Below, one piece after another: positions 1-5,769 of a stretch of 8,096 bases of DNA; the stretch's first letter is position 1, and each line of letters begins with the position of its first letter. Below the pieces are notes generated by a model. It saw nothing but the letters and a program-made list of their open reading frames with translations, had not been told where the DNA came from and made no database searches. The translations under genes and the position numbers were made by a program. Source of the DNA: an uncultured Haemophilus sp. (lineage in GTDB: Bacteria > Pseudomonadota > Gammaproteobacteria > Enterobacterales > Pasteurellaceae); assembly GCF_937976265.1 (NCBI RefSeq), contig NZ_CALJRX010000232.1, positions 1-8,096 on the forward strand, given 5' to 3'.

Positions 1-287
1 AAGAGCAGGAAAGAACACCCGATATGCGTCGGTGCGAACGAATTGCATGGGTAAGATTTTTAATAGAAAGGGTAACATCCAAAATCCCCCAAGAAGCCGA
101 TTCTATTGTTTGGTGGATTGAAAAAAGAGGCAATGAAAAGCGCTATCATATTGCGTTATCAGATTTTAGCTATTTGGTTGTTGTTGCAGATCGTGGAGAT
201 TATGTTTTACCGTGGACGGCATTTCACATTCAATATCAAAATCAACGGGAAAAACGTAGAAAAAAATTTTTAGCCTATTGGGAATAG
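1..287 (+). CDS. 3' end of a hypothetical, possibly phage-type nuclease-like (PBECR-like) protein
   Basis: The reading frame is open from the left edge to a TAG at 285-287, so this is the C-terminal part of a gene that starts outside the window. An in-frame ATG at 24 exists, with a weak AGGA 13 nt upstream. The residues before it (EQERTPD) run smoothly into the RRCERIAWV stretch, so I read it as internal. The visible part has that Arg/Glu/Arg-rich segment, then a short beta-rich core (VWWIEKRG, RYHIAL, YLVVVADRGDYVLPWTAF) and a basic tail (QREKRRKKF). This layout reminds me of the PBECR (phage Barnase-EndoU-ColicinE5/D-RelE-like) nuclease domains found at the ends of phage structural genes and in toxin modules. 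That match is from memory of the family pattern and is tentative. No neighbour in the window confirms a prophage. Confidence 0.6.
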   Translation, partial: EQERTPDMRRCERIAWVRFLIERVTSKIPQEADSIVWWIEKRGNEKRYHIALSDFSYLVVVADRGDYVLPWTAFHIQYQNQREKRRKKFLAYWE

Positions 288-289
288 TC

Positions 290-365
290 AGAAAAAGCTA
301 GAGCCGCTAAAATAGCGGCTCCGTAACTCCTTCAACGCTCACATCATTAGAATGGTTGATGAGAT
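290..365 (-). ncRNA. Putative small RNA gene, about 75 nt
   Basis: The minus strand carries a complete transcription unit with no protein-coding explanation. A consensus promoter lies at 372-399 and predicts a start near 365 (an A). Transcription would run to a GC-rich hairpin at 301-321 followed by five T residues at 292-296. The predicted transcript begins AUCUCAUCAACC, can form a short 5' hairpin (CUCA/UCA pairing with UGA/UGAG, ten-base loop), contains the Shine-Dalgarno-like AAGGAG, and ends in the terminator stem. No start codon is suitably spaced from AAGGAG. It points away from hsdM and converges on the gene to the left. I do not recognise it as a named RNA family. Promoter and terminator are seen in the sequence; the RNA itself is inferred. 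Confidence 0.5.
292..321 (-). terminator. Intrinsic terminator of the putative small RNA
   Basis: A perfect 9-bp stem GAGCCGCTA/TAGCGGCTC (301-309 with 313-321) closes a 3-nt loop. On the minus strand it is followed, after four bases, by TTTTT (296-292). On the plus strand no T-run follows, so the element is oriented for leftward transcription. The gap between stem and T-run makes it a slightly weak terminator. Confidence 0.6.
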
Positions 366-371
366 AGTTCT

Positions 372-399
372 ATTATAAGTTTATAGCTAAAAATGTCAA
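372..399 (-). promoter_or_regulatory. Consensus sigma-70 promoter for the putative small RNA
   Basis: Read on the minus strand, TTGACA (399-394) and TATAAT (377-372) are both perfect consensus hexamers, separated by 16 bp. The DNA just upstream (about 400-440) is very A/T-rich and could act as an UP element. The only thing downstream on this strand is the hairpin at 301-321. Confidence 0.65.
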
Positions 400-501
400 T
401 GTTTCCGCAATAAATATACGATTTACCTAATTTACTAAGTTATGTTTTTCTTATTTTTTGATAGCGATTTAATCAAGTAAAACAAATATAAAGGATCAAA
501 A

Positions 502-2049
502 ATGACCAACAACGAAATCGTTCAAAAACTCTGGAATCTCTGCGATGTTTTGCGAGATGACGGGATTAATTACAACCAATACCTTACCGAATTGGTTATG
601 TTATTGTTTATCAAAATGACCCATGAAAAAGAATTAATCAAAAGCGACGACGGGCGTAATTCAATCGAACATTTATTGCCGAAAGGTTGCCGTTGGGAAA
701 ACCTTAGCGGACGCGCCGGGCAAGCGTTGCTCGATGATTACAAAAAGATGTTATTGATTCTATCCACTGGCAAAGACGATGACAAAGTGGTGCATACAAA
801 TCCGCTGTTAATGGCGATTTATGATAATGCGCAAACCCATTTGCGTGAACCTCGACACCTAGAACAACTGATTCGTAATTTTGATGAAATGGATTGGTTT
901 ACGGTGCAAAAAGACGGGTTGGGCGACTTATACGAAGGATTATTGGAAAAAAACGCCACGGAAACCAAATCCGGCGCGGGTCAATACTTTACGCCTCGCG
1001 CACTCATTAATGCCATGGTGCGTTGCATTAAACCACAGCCTAAAGAAACCATTCAAGATCCTGCAGCAGGCACCGCCGGATTTTTAATCGCCGCGGATCA
1101 ATATATGCGCAAACAAACTGGCGATTACATGGATATTAGTTTTGAAGAACAGCAATTTCAAAGTAAACACGCGTTTGTCGGTGTCGAACTGGTGCCGAAT
1201 ACCCGCCGTTTGGCGTTGATGAATTGCCTATTACATGACATTGAAGGCGGTCCACAAGGCGCCGTGTTGCAAGGAAACACCCTTGGTGAGACTGGAAAAA
1301 GCTTAAAATCGGCAGACATTATTCTCGCTAATCCACCTTTTGGTACATCCAAAGGCGGTGATGCGGCAATTACCCGTGATGATTTGACTTATGAGACAAC
1401 CAATAAGCAACTTGCCTTTTTACAACATATTTATCGCAATTTAAAAGAAGGTGGACGTGCCGCCGTTGTGTTGCCAGATAATGTCTTGTTTGAAGCGGGC
1501 AAAGGCACGGATATTCGTCACGACTTGATGAACAAATGCAATTTACACACTATCTTGCGTTTACCAACTGGGATTTTCTATGCGCAAGGCGTTAAAACCA
1601 ACGTCTTGTTTTTCAACAAAGTTTCTAACCATGCAGAAAATAGCACTCAGCAGGTTTGGGTGTATGATTTACGCACCAATATGCCGAGCTTTGGAAAACG
1701 TACGCCTTTTACGGAACATCACTTGGCAGCATTTGAGCAGGTCTTTGACCCGACAAGTGCGGTCAAATTTAACGATGAAAATTTGCAGGAAGTACTCCAT
1801 GCCCGCAAAGAAGGCGAATGGTCTTTCACCGAGGGAGAACATACGGTGGAAAACAGCCGTTGGCGCTGTTTCAGTCGTGAATGGATCGCCGAAAATAAAG
1901 GTGATAGCTTGGATATTTCCTGGCTAAAAGATAAATCCGCAGTCGATAGCGAAGCCTTGCCAGAGCCCTTAGAATTGATCGGACAGGCAAAAAATGAATT
2001 AGAAACCGCATTACGCGCGTTAAATAAATTAATGCAGGAATTAAATTAG
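502..2049 (+). CDS. hsdM: Type I restriction-modification DNA methyltransferase subunit HsdM (solitary)
   Basis: HsdM is the modification subunit of type I R-M enzymes. It transfers a methyl group from S-adenosylmethionine to adenine N6 and normally needs HsdS for target recognition. The 515-aa product has the expected order: an N-terminal helical HsdM_N domain (about 5-130), the GQYFTPR segment (160-166), SAM-binding motif I DPAAGTAGF (186-194), catalytic motif IV NPPF (277-280), and a C-terminal helical tail (about 490-515). The opening MTNNEIVQKLWNLCDVLRD resembles the EcoAI-like (type IB) branch. Length and motifs look intact. The start is supported by AAAGGA at 490-495, 6 nt before the ATG. 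No hsdS or hsdR follows: waaF begins 25 nt after the stop, and to the left lies only an unrelated gene end. It contains an uptake sequence at 1755, so it has probably been in the lineage for some time. Without HsdS it may be inactive or depend on a specificity subunit encoded elsewhere. Confidence 0.93.
   Translation: MTNNEIVQKLWNLCDVLRDDGINYNQYLTELVMLLFIKMTHEKELIKSDDGRNSIEHLLPKGCRWENLSGRAGQALLDDYKKMLLILSTGKDDDKVVHTNPLLMAIYDNAQTHLREPRHLEQLIRNFDEMDWFTVQKDGLGDLYEGLLEKNATETKSGAGQYFTPRALINAMVRCIKPQPKETIQDPAAGTAGFLIAADQYMRKQTGDYMDISFEEQQFQSKHAFVGVELVPNTRRLALMNCLLHDIEGGPQGAVLQGNTLGETGKSLKSADIILANPPFGTSKGGDAAITRDDLTYETTNKQLAFLQHIYRNLKEGGRAAVVLPDNVLFEAGKGTDIRHDLMNKCNLHTILRLPTGIFYAQGVKTNVLFFNKVSNHAENSTQQVWVYDLRTNMPSFGKRTPFTEHHLAAFEQVFDPTSAVKFNDENLQEVLHARKEGEWSFTEGEHTVENSRWRCFSREWIAENKGDSLDISWLKDKSAVDSEALPEPLELIGQAKNELETALRALNKLMQELN
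1755..1763 (+). repeat. DNA uptake signal sequence (Hin type)
   Basis: Exact AAGTGCGGT inside hsdM, followed by the A/T-rich stretch CAAATTT expected in the extended uptake motif. Confidence 0.85.
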
Positions 2050-2074
2050 CCGCACTTTTGTTATAAGGTCAAGC

Positions 2075-3118
2075 ATGAATATTTTAATTATCGGCCCGTC
2101 TTGGGTCGGCGATATGATGATGTCGCACAGTTTGTATCAACAACTCAAACTGCAATATCCCAATTGCCAAATTGATGTGATGGCACCGAATTGGTGTAAA
2201 CCGCTTTTAGCCCGTATGCCAGAAGTGCGTCATGCCATTGAAATGCCACTCGGACACGGCAAGTTTGCCTTGTGTGAACGTTATCGTTTAGGTAAGACAT
2301 TGCGCAATCAATATGATATGGCGATTGTGTTACCAAACTCCTTGAAGTCAGCTTTTATTCCTGCTTTTGCAAAAATTGCTGTGCGCCGTGGTTGGAAAGG
2401 CGAAAGTCGTTATTTCTTGCTTAATGATTTACGCAACAACAAACGTGATTATCCTATGATGGTGCAACGTTATGTGGCGTTAGCTTTTGAGCAAAATGTG
2501 GTACCGAAAGCGGCTGATATTCCTGTTCTAAAACCTTATTTAACCGTTGATCTCACTCAACAAGCGGAAACCTTAAAAAACTTTGAAAAACAGACCGCAC
2601 TTTTAGGCGAACGTCCTATTATCGGGTTCTGCCCTGGGGCTGAATTTGGACCAGCTAAACGTTGGCCGCATTATCATTATGCTAAATTGGCCGAAATGCT
2701 CATTGAAAAAGGCTATGCGGTAGAATTATTTGGTTCACCAAAAGATGTGGAAGCGGGAGAGCAAATTCGTAATGCCTTGCCAGCAGAACTGCAACCATTC
2801 TGTTTGAATTTGGCAGGACAAACTAACTTGAATCAAGCCGTGGATTTAATCGCTAACTGCACAGCAGTGGTGAGCAATGACAGCGGCTTAATGCATATTG
2901 CCGCTGCGACAGATCGTCCATTGGTTGCGCTTTACGGCCCAACGAGCCCAACTTATACACCGCCATTATCAGATAAAGCCGTGATTATTCGTTTAATTGA
3001 AGGCGACTTAATTAAAGTGCGTAAAAGTACAGATAGCTCGGAAGGGTATCATCAAAGTTTGATTGATATTAAACCTGAAAAAGTGGTAGAAAAATTGACC
3101 GCACTTTTAGAGGTTTGA
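2075..3118 (+). CDS. waaF: ADP-heptose:LPS heptosyltransferase II (WaaF/RfaF)
   Basis: WaaF is a GT9-family glycosyltransferase at the cytoplasmic face of the inner membrane. It adds the second L-glycero-D-manno-heptose to heptose I of the LPS inner core, using ADP-heptose. The 347-aa protein starts with the family signature IGPSWVGDMMM containing Asp13, the position of the catalytic base in this family. It continues with MAPNWCKPLL, MPLGHG, the donor-binding segment FCPGAEFGPAKRWPHYHYA (185-203, Lys195) and NDSGLMHIAAA (268-278). These blocks closely match what I recall of Escherichia coli WaaF, whose length is also about 348 aa. The start follows TAAGG (2064-2068) by 6 nt. The gene lies 25 nt after hsdM and 17 nt before the next ORF, so it probably belongs to the multigene transcript that ends with waaC. 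Two uptake sequences lie inside it, one encoding its last residues. Confidence 0.96.
   Translation: MNILIIGPSWVGDMMMSHSLYQQLKLQYPNCQIDVMAPNWCKPLLARMPEVRHAIEMPLGHGKFALCERYRLGKTLRNQYDMAIVLPNSLKSAFIPAFAKIAVRRGWKGESRYFLLNDLRNNKRDYPMMVQRYVALAFEQNVVPKAADIPVLKPYLTVDLTQQAETLKNFEKQTALLGERPIIGFCPGAEFGPAKRWPHYHYAKLAEMLIEKGYAVELFGSPKDVEAGEQIRNALPAELQPFCLNLAGQTNLNQAVDLIANCTAVVSNDSGLMHIAAATDRPLVALYGPTSPTYTPPLSDKAVIIRLIEGDLIKVRKSTDSSEGYHQSLIDIKPEKVVEKLTALLEV
2594..2602 (-). repeat. DNA uptake signal sequence (Hin type)
   Basis: Exact ACCGCACTT (minus-strand AAGTGCGGT) inside waaF, encoding the Thr-Ala-Leu of KQTALLG. Confidence 0.85.
3098..3106 (-). repeat. DNA uptake signal sequence (Hin type)
   Basis: Exact ACCGCACTT in the final codons of waaF (Leu-Thr-Ala-Leu-Leu), 10 nt before the stop codon. 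Confidence 0.85.
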
Positions 3119-3135
3119 GAAAGAGAGAATATAAA

Positions 3136-3720
3136 ATGGAAATTACCTATCAACCCGTATTAGATAAAAATTATACTAAGGCAGTAAAAAAAATAAGTCG
3201 TGATATTTATAAGCACAATAAATTTCGTAAGATGATGGGGATTGGTGATTTCTTATTATATTTATTTTGCTTGATACCAAGTCTTTTTATTGCATTTTAT
3301 ATGACGAATTGGGCTGACGTTCTTTATGATTATTATGAGAATATTTTTGCTTATTATGCGGGATATATATTGTTTGCTATCTCAATGTTTTCTTTTTTCT
3401 ATGCAGTTTTGCTACGACCTTATTTAAATACCAAAGCTTTTCAAAGCCAAGTATATGAGGAAGTTAATAAGGAAAAAAGAACCATACGAATTCAAGAAGA
3501 TGGTTTATATTCTGAAATAGCTCTCTGCCAAACTTTATATAATTATCGGTACATTCATCATATCGAAAATCATTATGGTTACTTAATGATTCGAGTTGAT
3601 ACGGGCTTGTTTTTCTTAATTCCTCATTCAGCTTTTCAAGATGATGCTCATCGAGAAGCATTTGAAGCCGCTTTACGAGAAAAAATAAAAGCTTACCAAG
3701 CAGAGCCTTTAAGTAAATAG
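3136..3720 (+). CDS. Small membrane protein, YcxB-like family
   Basis: The 194-aa product has a charged N-terminal segment (1-35), two predicted transmembrane helices (about 37-56 and 72-93) and a soluble C-terminal domain (about 100-190). Within that domain, the run TIRIQEDGLYSEIA, then YNYRYIHHIE, YLMIRVD, FFLIPHSAF and a final amphipathic helix resembles the YcxB-like C-terminal domain, whose function is unknown. I chose ATG 3136 because AGAGAG precedes it by about 8 nt and the sequence then reads as a normal N-terminus. A TTG at 3115 would extend it by seven residues and overlap the waaF stop, with no advantage. It sits 17 nt after waaF in the same orientation, so it is probably co-transcribed. 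The DNA looks clearly more AT-rich than the flanking LPS genes and contains no uptake sequence, which suggests later acquisition. The family assignment is fairly likely; the role is unknown. Confidence 0.82.
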   Translation: MEITYQPVLDKNYTKAVKKISRDIYKHNKFRKMMGIGDFLLYLFCLIPSLFIAFYMTNWADVLYDYYENIFAYYAGYILFAISMFSFFYAVLLRPYLNTKAFQSQVYEEVNKEKRTIRIQEDGLYSEIALCQTLYNYRYIHHIENHYGYLMIRVDTGLFFLIPHSAFQDDAHREAFEAALREKIKAYQAEPLSK

Positions 3721-3748
3721 AAAAGACCTAACAGGATATGTTAACAAT

Positions 3749-4654
3749 ATGAACCCTCTTCGCATACACTTACAATTAATCGGCATGGCCATTTTATGGG
3801 GGGCTTCTTGGCCTTGGGGGCGAGTGGTTGCCCAAGCTATGCCGACATTTGTGGCTTCAAGCGTGCGCTTTTTTTTCGCCATTATTCCACTCATGATTTG
3901 GTTATATGCGGCAAATCGCTTCAAATATGCTAAACAACTAAAAGCTAATCAGTGGATGGGTTTGTTTGTGACTGCCTTTTTCGGTGTTTTTGCCTATTCC
4001 ACATTTTTTATCTGGGGGCTGAAATATCTTCCAGCGGGACAAGCGGCCGTTATTGTGGCAACAAACCCAGTTTTCACCACGCTTTTAGCAATTTTTTTGT
4101 TTAAAGAAAAATGGAATCGTTGGGTAATACTCGGAATGATTATTGCCATGAGCGGAACATTATTGGCTCTCACAAAAGGAAATTTTTCACAAATGATGGA
4201 TTCCTTTGGTTTTGGGCAAATATTATTAATTGGTGCACTAATTTGTTGGGTCGTTTACACCTTGTTAGCAAGAAAAGTACTTGCGGGTATTGATTCGCTC
4301 ACCGCAACCACATTATCTTCCATTTTTGGTTTTTTATTGTTGTTTATAAGTGCTCTATGCGTGGAAAGCTCGGACGATTGGCTGACAGTACTGAATTTAT
4401 CACAAGGTGAGTGGATAAGTTTACTTGGTCTTGCATTTGGTGCAACGGTATTAGCCTATGCCTGGTATTTTGATGGTGTGAAACACTTAGGGGCGGGCAA
4501 TGCCTCGGCTTATATTATTCTTGTGCCGATTTTAGGTATTTTATTTTCAGCCGTTTGGTTGAATGAACAAGTGGATTCCTCCTTAATTATTGGCGGCATT
4601 TTAGCCGTATCTGGGCTTGGGATTATGCACTGGGGAAGAAGGTTAATTAAATGA
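3749..4654 (+). CDS. EamA/DMT-superfamily transporter
   Basis: This 301-aa integral membrane protein belongs to the drug/metabolite transporter superfamily, whose members typically have ten transmembrane helices in two EamA repeats. Repeat 1 spans about residues 8-140, with the characteristic ILWGASWPWGRV and the GLKYLPAGQAAVIVATNPVFTTLLAIFLFKE block (split here only for description). Repeat 2 spans about 150-297, with LICWVVYTLLARK, the AYAWYFDGVKHLGAGNASAY region and a final helix ending in HWGRRLIK. The substrate cannot be read from the sequence; relatives export amino acids, metabolites or nucleotide-linked sugars. AGGA at 3733-3736 lies 12 nt before the ATG, a rather long spacing. The last four bases overlap the first four of waaC (ATGA), so the two are probably translationally coupled. 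A T8 run lies at 3869-3876 inside the coding sequence. Confidence 0.92.
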   Translation: MNPLRIHLQLIGMAILWGASWPWGRVVAQAMPTFVASSVRFFFAIIPLMIWLYAANRFKYAKQLKANQWMGLFVTAFFGVFAYSTFFIWGLKYLPAGQAAVIVATNPVFTTLLAIFLFKEKWNRWVILGMIIAMSGTLLALTKGNFSQMMDSFGFGQILLIGALICWVVYTLLARKVLAGIDSLTATTLSSIFGFLLLFISALCVESSDDWLTVLNLSQGEWISLLGLAFGATVLAYAWYFDGVKHLGAGNASAYIILVPILGILFSAVWLNEQVDSSLIIGGILAVSGLGIMHWGRRLIK

Positions 4655-5604
4655 AAGTATGCGTGATTAAGACTTCCTCTATGGGGGATGTGATTCATAC
4701 TTTGCCGGCATTGACTGATGCGCAGCGTGCTATTCCTAATTTATCTATTGATTGGGTGGTGGAAGAGAATTTTGCCGAAATTCCACGTTGGCATTCTGCA
4801 GTGAATCAAATTATTCCAATTGCTTTAAGACGTTGGCGAAAATCGCCTTTTTCAGCTCAAACAAAAAATGAGTGGAAATCTTACCGCACTTTATTGCAAG
4901 CTAATCAATATGATGCCGTGATTGATGCGCAAGGGCTTTTTAAAAGTGCCTTTTTTGCGACACGCTTAGCCAATGGCGTTAAACATGGTTATGATCGCAA
5001 GAGTATCCGTGAGCCGATAGCTTCCTTGTTTTACGATAAAAAATATGCGATATCTTATCAACAACATGCCGTAGAACGTATTCGTCAGCTTTTTGCTCAA
5101 GCACTATCTTATCCGTTGTCGACAGAAAAAGGGGATTATGGCATTGCACGTCATTTTATTTCTGCAGATTCTATTGAACCTTACGTGATCCTTTTTCACT
5201 CTACAACAAGAGATGAAAAGCATTGGTCAGAACGAGAATGGCGAAATTTAATTGAAAAACTGACCGCACTTTCTATTCAAGTTCGTTTACCTTGGGGGAA
5301 TGAAAAAGAAAAGGCGAGAGCTGAACGATTAGCCTTAGGCTTGTCTCATGTCGTTGTTTTGCCTAAGCTTTCATTACATGAATTGGCTGACCAAATTGCC
5401 AATGCGAAAGCCGTGGTATCGGTGGATACGGGGCTTGCCCACTTGACTGCCGCACTGGATAAACCAAATATTACGCTTTATGGTGCAACAGATCCGACCT
5501 TAATTGGCTGTTATGGTAAAAATCAGCATTATTTAACGGCGAATTCAATGGAAAATATTACCTCAGACCAAGTATTTTCTACGCTTAATTTATTAATTAA
5601 ATAG
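4651..5604 (+). CDS. waaC: LPS heptosyltransferase I (WaaC/RfaC type)
   Basis: WaaC transfers the first heptose from ADP-heptose onto Kdo of Kdo-lipid A, the committed step of inner-core heptose addition. The 317-aa GT9 protein shows the WaaC-specific opening KTSSMGDVIHTLPALTDAQ with catalytic Asp13, then DWVVEENFAEIP, YDAVIDAQGLFKSA, the phosphate/nucleotide-binding stretch TTRDEKHW (185-192, Lys190), and SVDTGLAHLTAALD (257-270, Asp259-Thr-Gly and His264). These match what I recall of E. coli WaaC closely, in both sequence and length. This is the enterobacterial-type enzyme rather than the OpsX-type enzyme known as heptosyltransferase I in Haemophilus influenzae. GAAGAAGG at 4635-4642 gives a good ribosome site 8 nt before the ATG, inside the end of the transporter gene. 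Two uptake sequences lie in the coding region. No clear terminator follows the stop. Confidence 0.95.
   Translation: MKVCVIKTSSMGDVIHTLPALTDAQRAIPNLSIDWVVEENFAEIPRWHSAVNQIIPIALRRWRKSPFSAQTKNEWKSYRTLLQANQYDAVIDAQGLFKSAFFATRLANGVKHGYDRKSIREPIASLFYDKKYAISYQQHAVERIRQLFAQALSYPLSTEKGDYGIARHFISADSIEPYVILFHSTTRDEKHWSEREWRNLIEKLTALSIQVRLPWGNEKEKARAERLALGLSHVVVLPKLSLHELADQIANAKAVVSVDTGLAHLTAALDKPNITLYGATDPTLIGCYGKNQHYLTANSMENITSDQVFSTLNLLIK
4883..4891 (-). repeat. DNA uptake signal sequence (Hin type)
   Basis: Exact ACCGCACTT inside waaC (YRTLLQ region). Confidence 0.85.
5263..5271 (-). repeat. DNA uptake signal sequence (Hin type)
   Basis: Exact ACCGCACTT inside waaC, encoding Leu-Thr-Ala-Leu of EKLTALSI. 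Confidence 0.85.
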
Positions 5605-5702
5605 GCGATAAAATAATCGAATAGGTATTTATCTGAATTGATTTTGGTCAAAATATTGTCTATTTTCTGATAGTTGGCAAAATTTAAGATTGATCATTTA
5701 GG

Positions 5703-5722
5703 TTGCAGTGTATAAACTGCAA
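5703..5722 (+). promoter_or_regulatory. Inverted repeat around a TATAAA -10-like box upstream of the porin
   Basis: TTGCAGT (5703-5709) and ACTGCAA (5716-5722) form a perfect 7-bp inverted repeat with a 6-bp centre. A -10-like TATAAA sits at 5711-5716, inside the repeat. A partial -35, TTGATC at 5690-5695, gives a short 15-bp spacing. The layout fits an operator overlapping the porin promoter, or a small stem-loop at the start of the leader. The regulator is unknown. Confidence 0.4.
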
Positions 5723-5769
5723 AAAGTTCAATTTTTTAATAAACTTCATTAAATAATAGGGAAAGCGTT

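Noticed and set aside
24..287. A complete 87-aa gene starting at ATG 24
   Set aside because: The frame is open upstream to the edge and the residues before the ATG fit the same domain. The AGGA is 13 nt away, so a partial longer gene is more likely.
301..321. Hairpin as a plus-strand terminator for the left-edge gene
   Set aside because: No T-run follows on the plus strand. The T-run is on the minus-strand side.
458..492. TTGATA (458) with TATAAA (487) as the hsdM promoter
   Set aside because: The spacing is 23 bp, too long for sigma-70. The region is AT-rich and no clean hsdM promoter could be fixed.
1580..1927. 115-codon plus-strand open frame inside hsdM
   Set aside because: It lies wholly within the strongly supported hsdM frame and shows no family features.
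3115..3135. TTG start for the YcxB-like gene overlapping the waaF stop
   Set aside because: ATG 3136 has a better-placed purine-rich ribosome site and gives a normal N-terminus.
3869..3876. T8 run in the transporter gene, and A8 at 3186-3193 in the YcxB-like gene, as phase-variation tracts
   Set aside because: Both are short A/T runs in AT-rich DNA encoding ordinary residues. Known Haemophilus phase-variable tracts are longer or are tetranucleotide or G tracts.
5606..5632. GATAAA...TTTATC repeat after waaC as a terminator
   Set aside because: The stem is short, purely A/T apart from one pair, has a bulge, and is not followed by a T-run.
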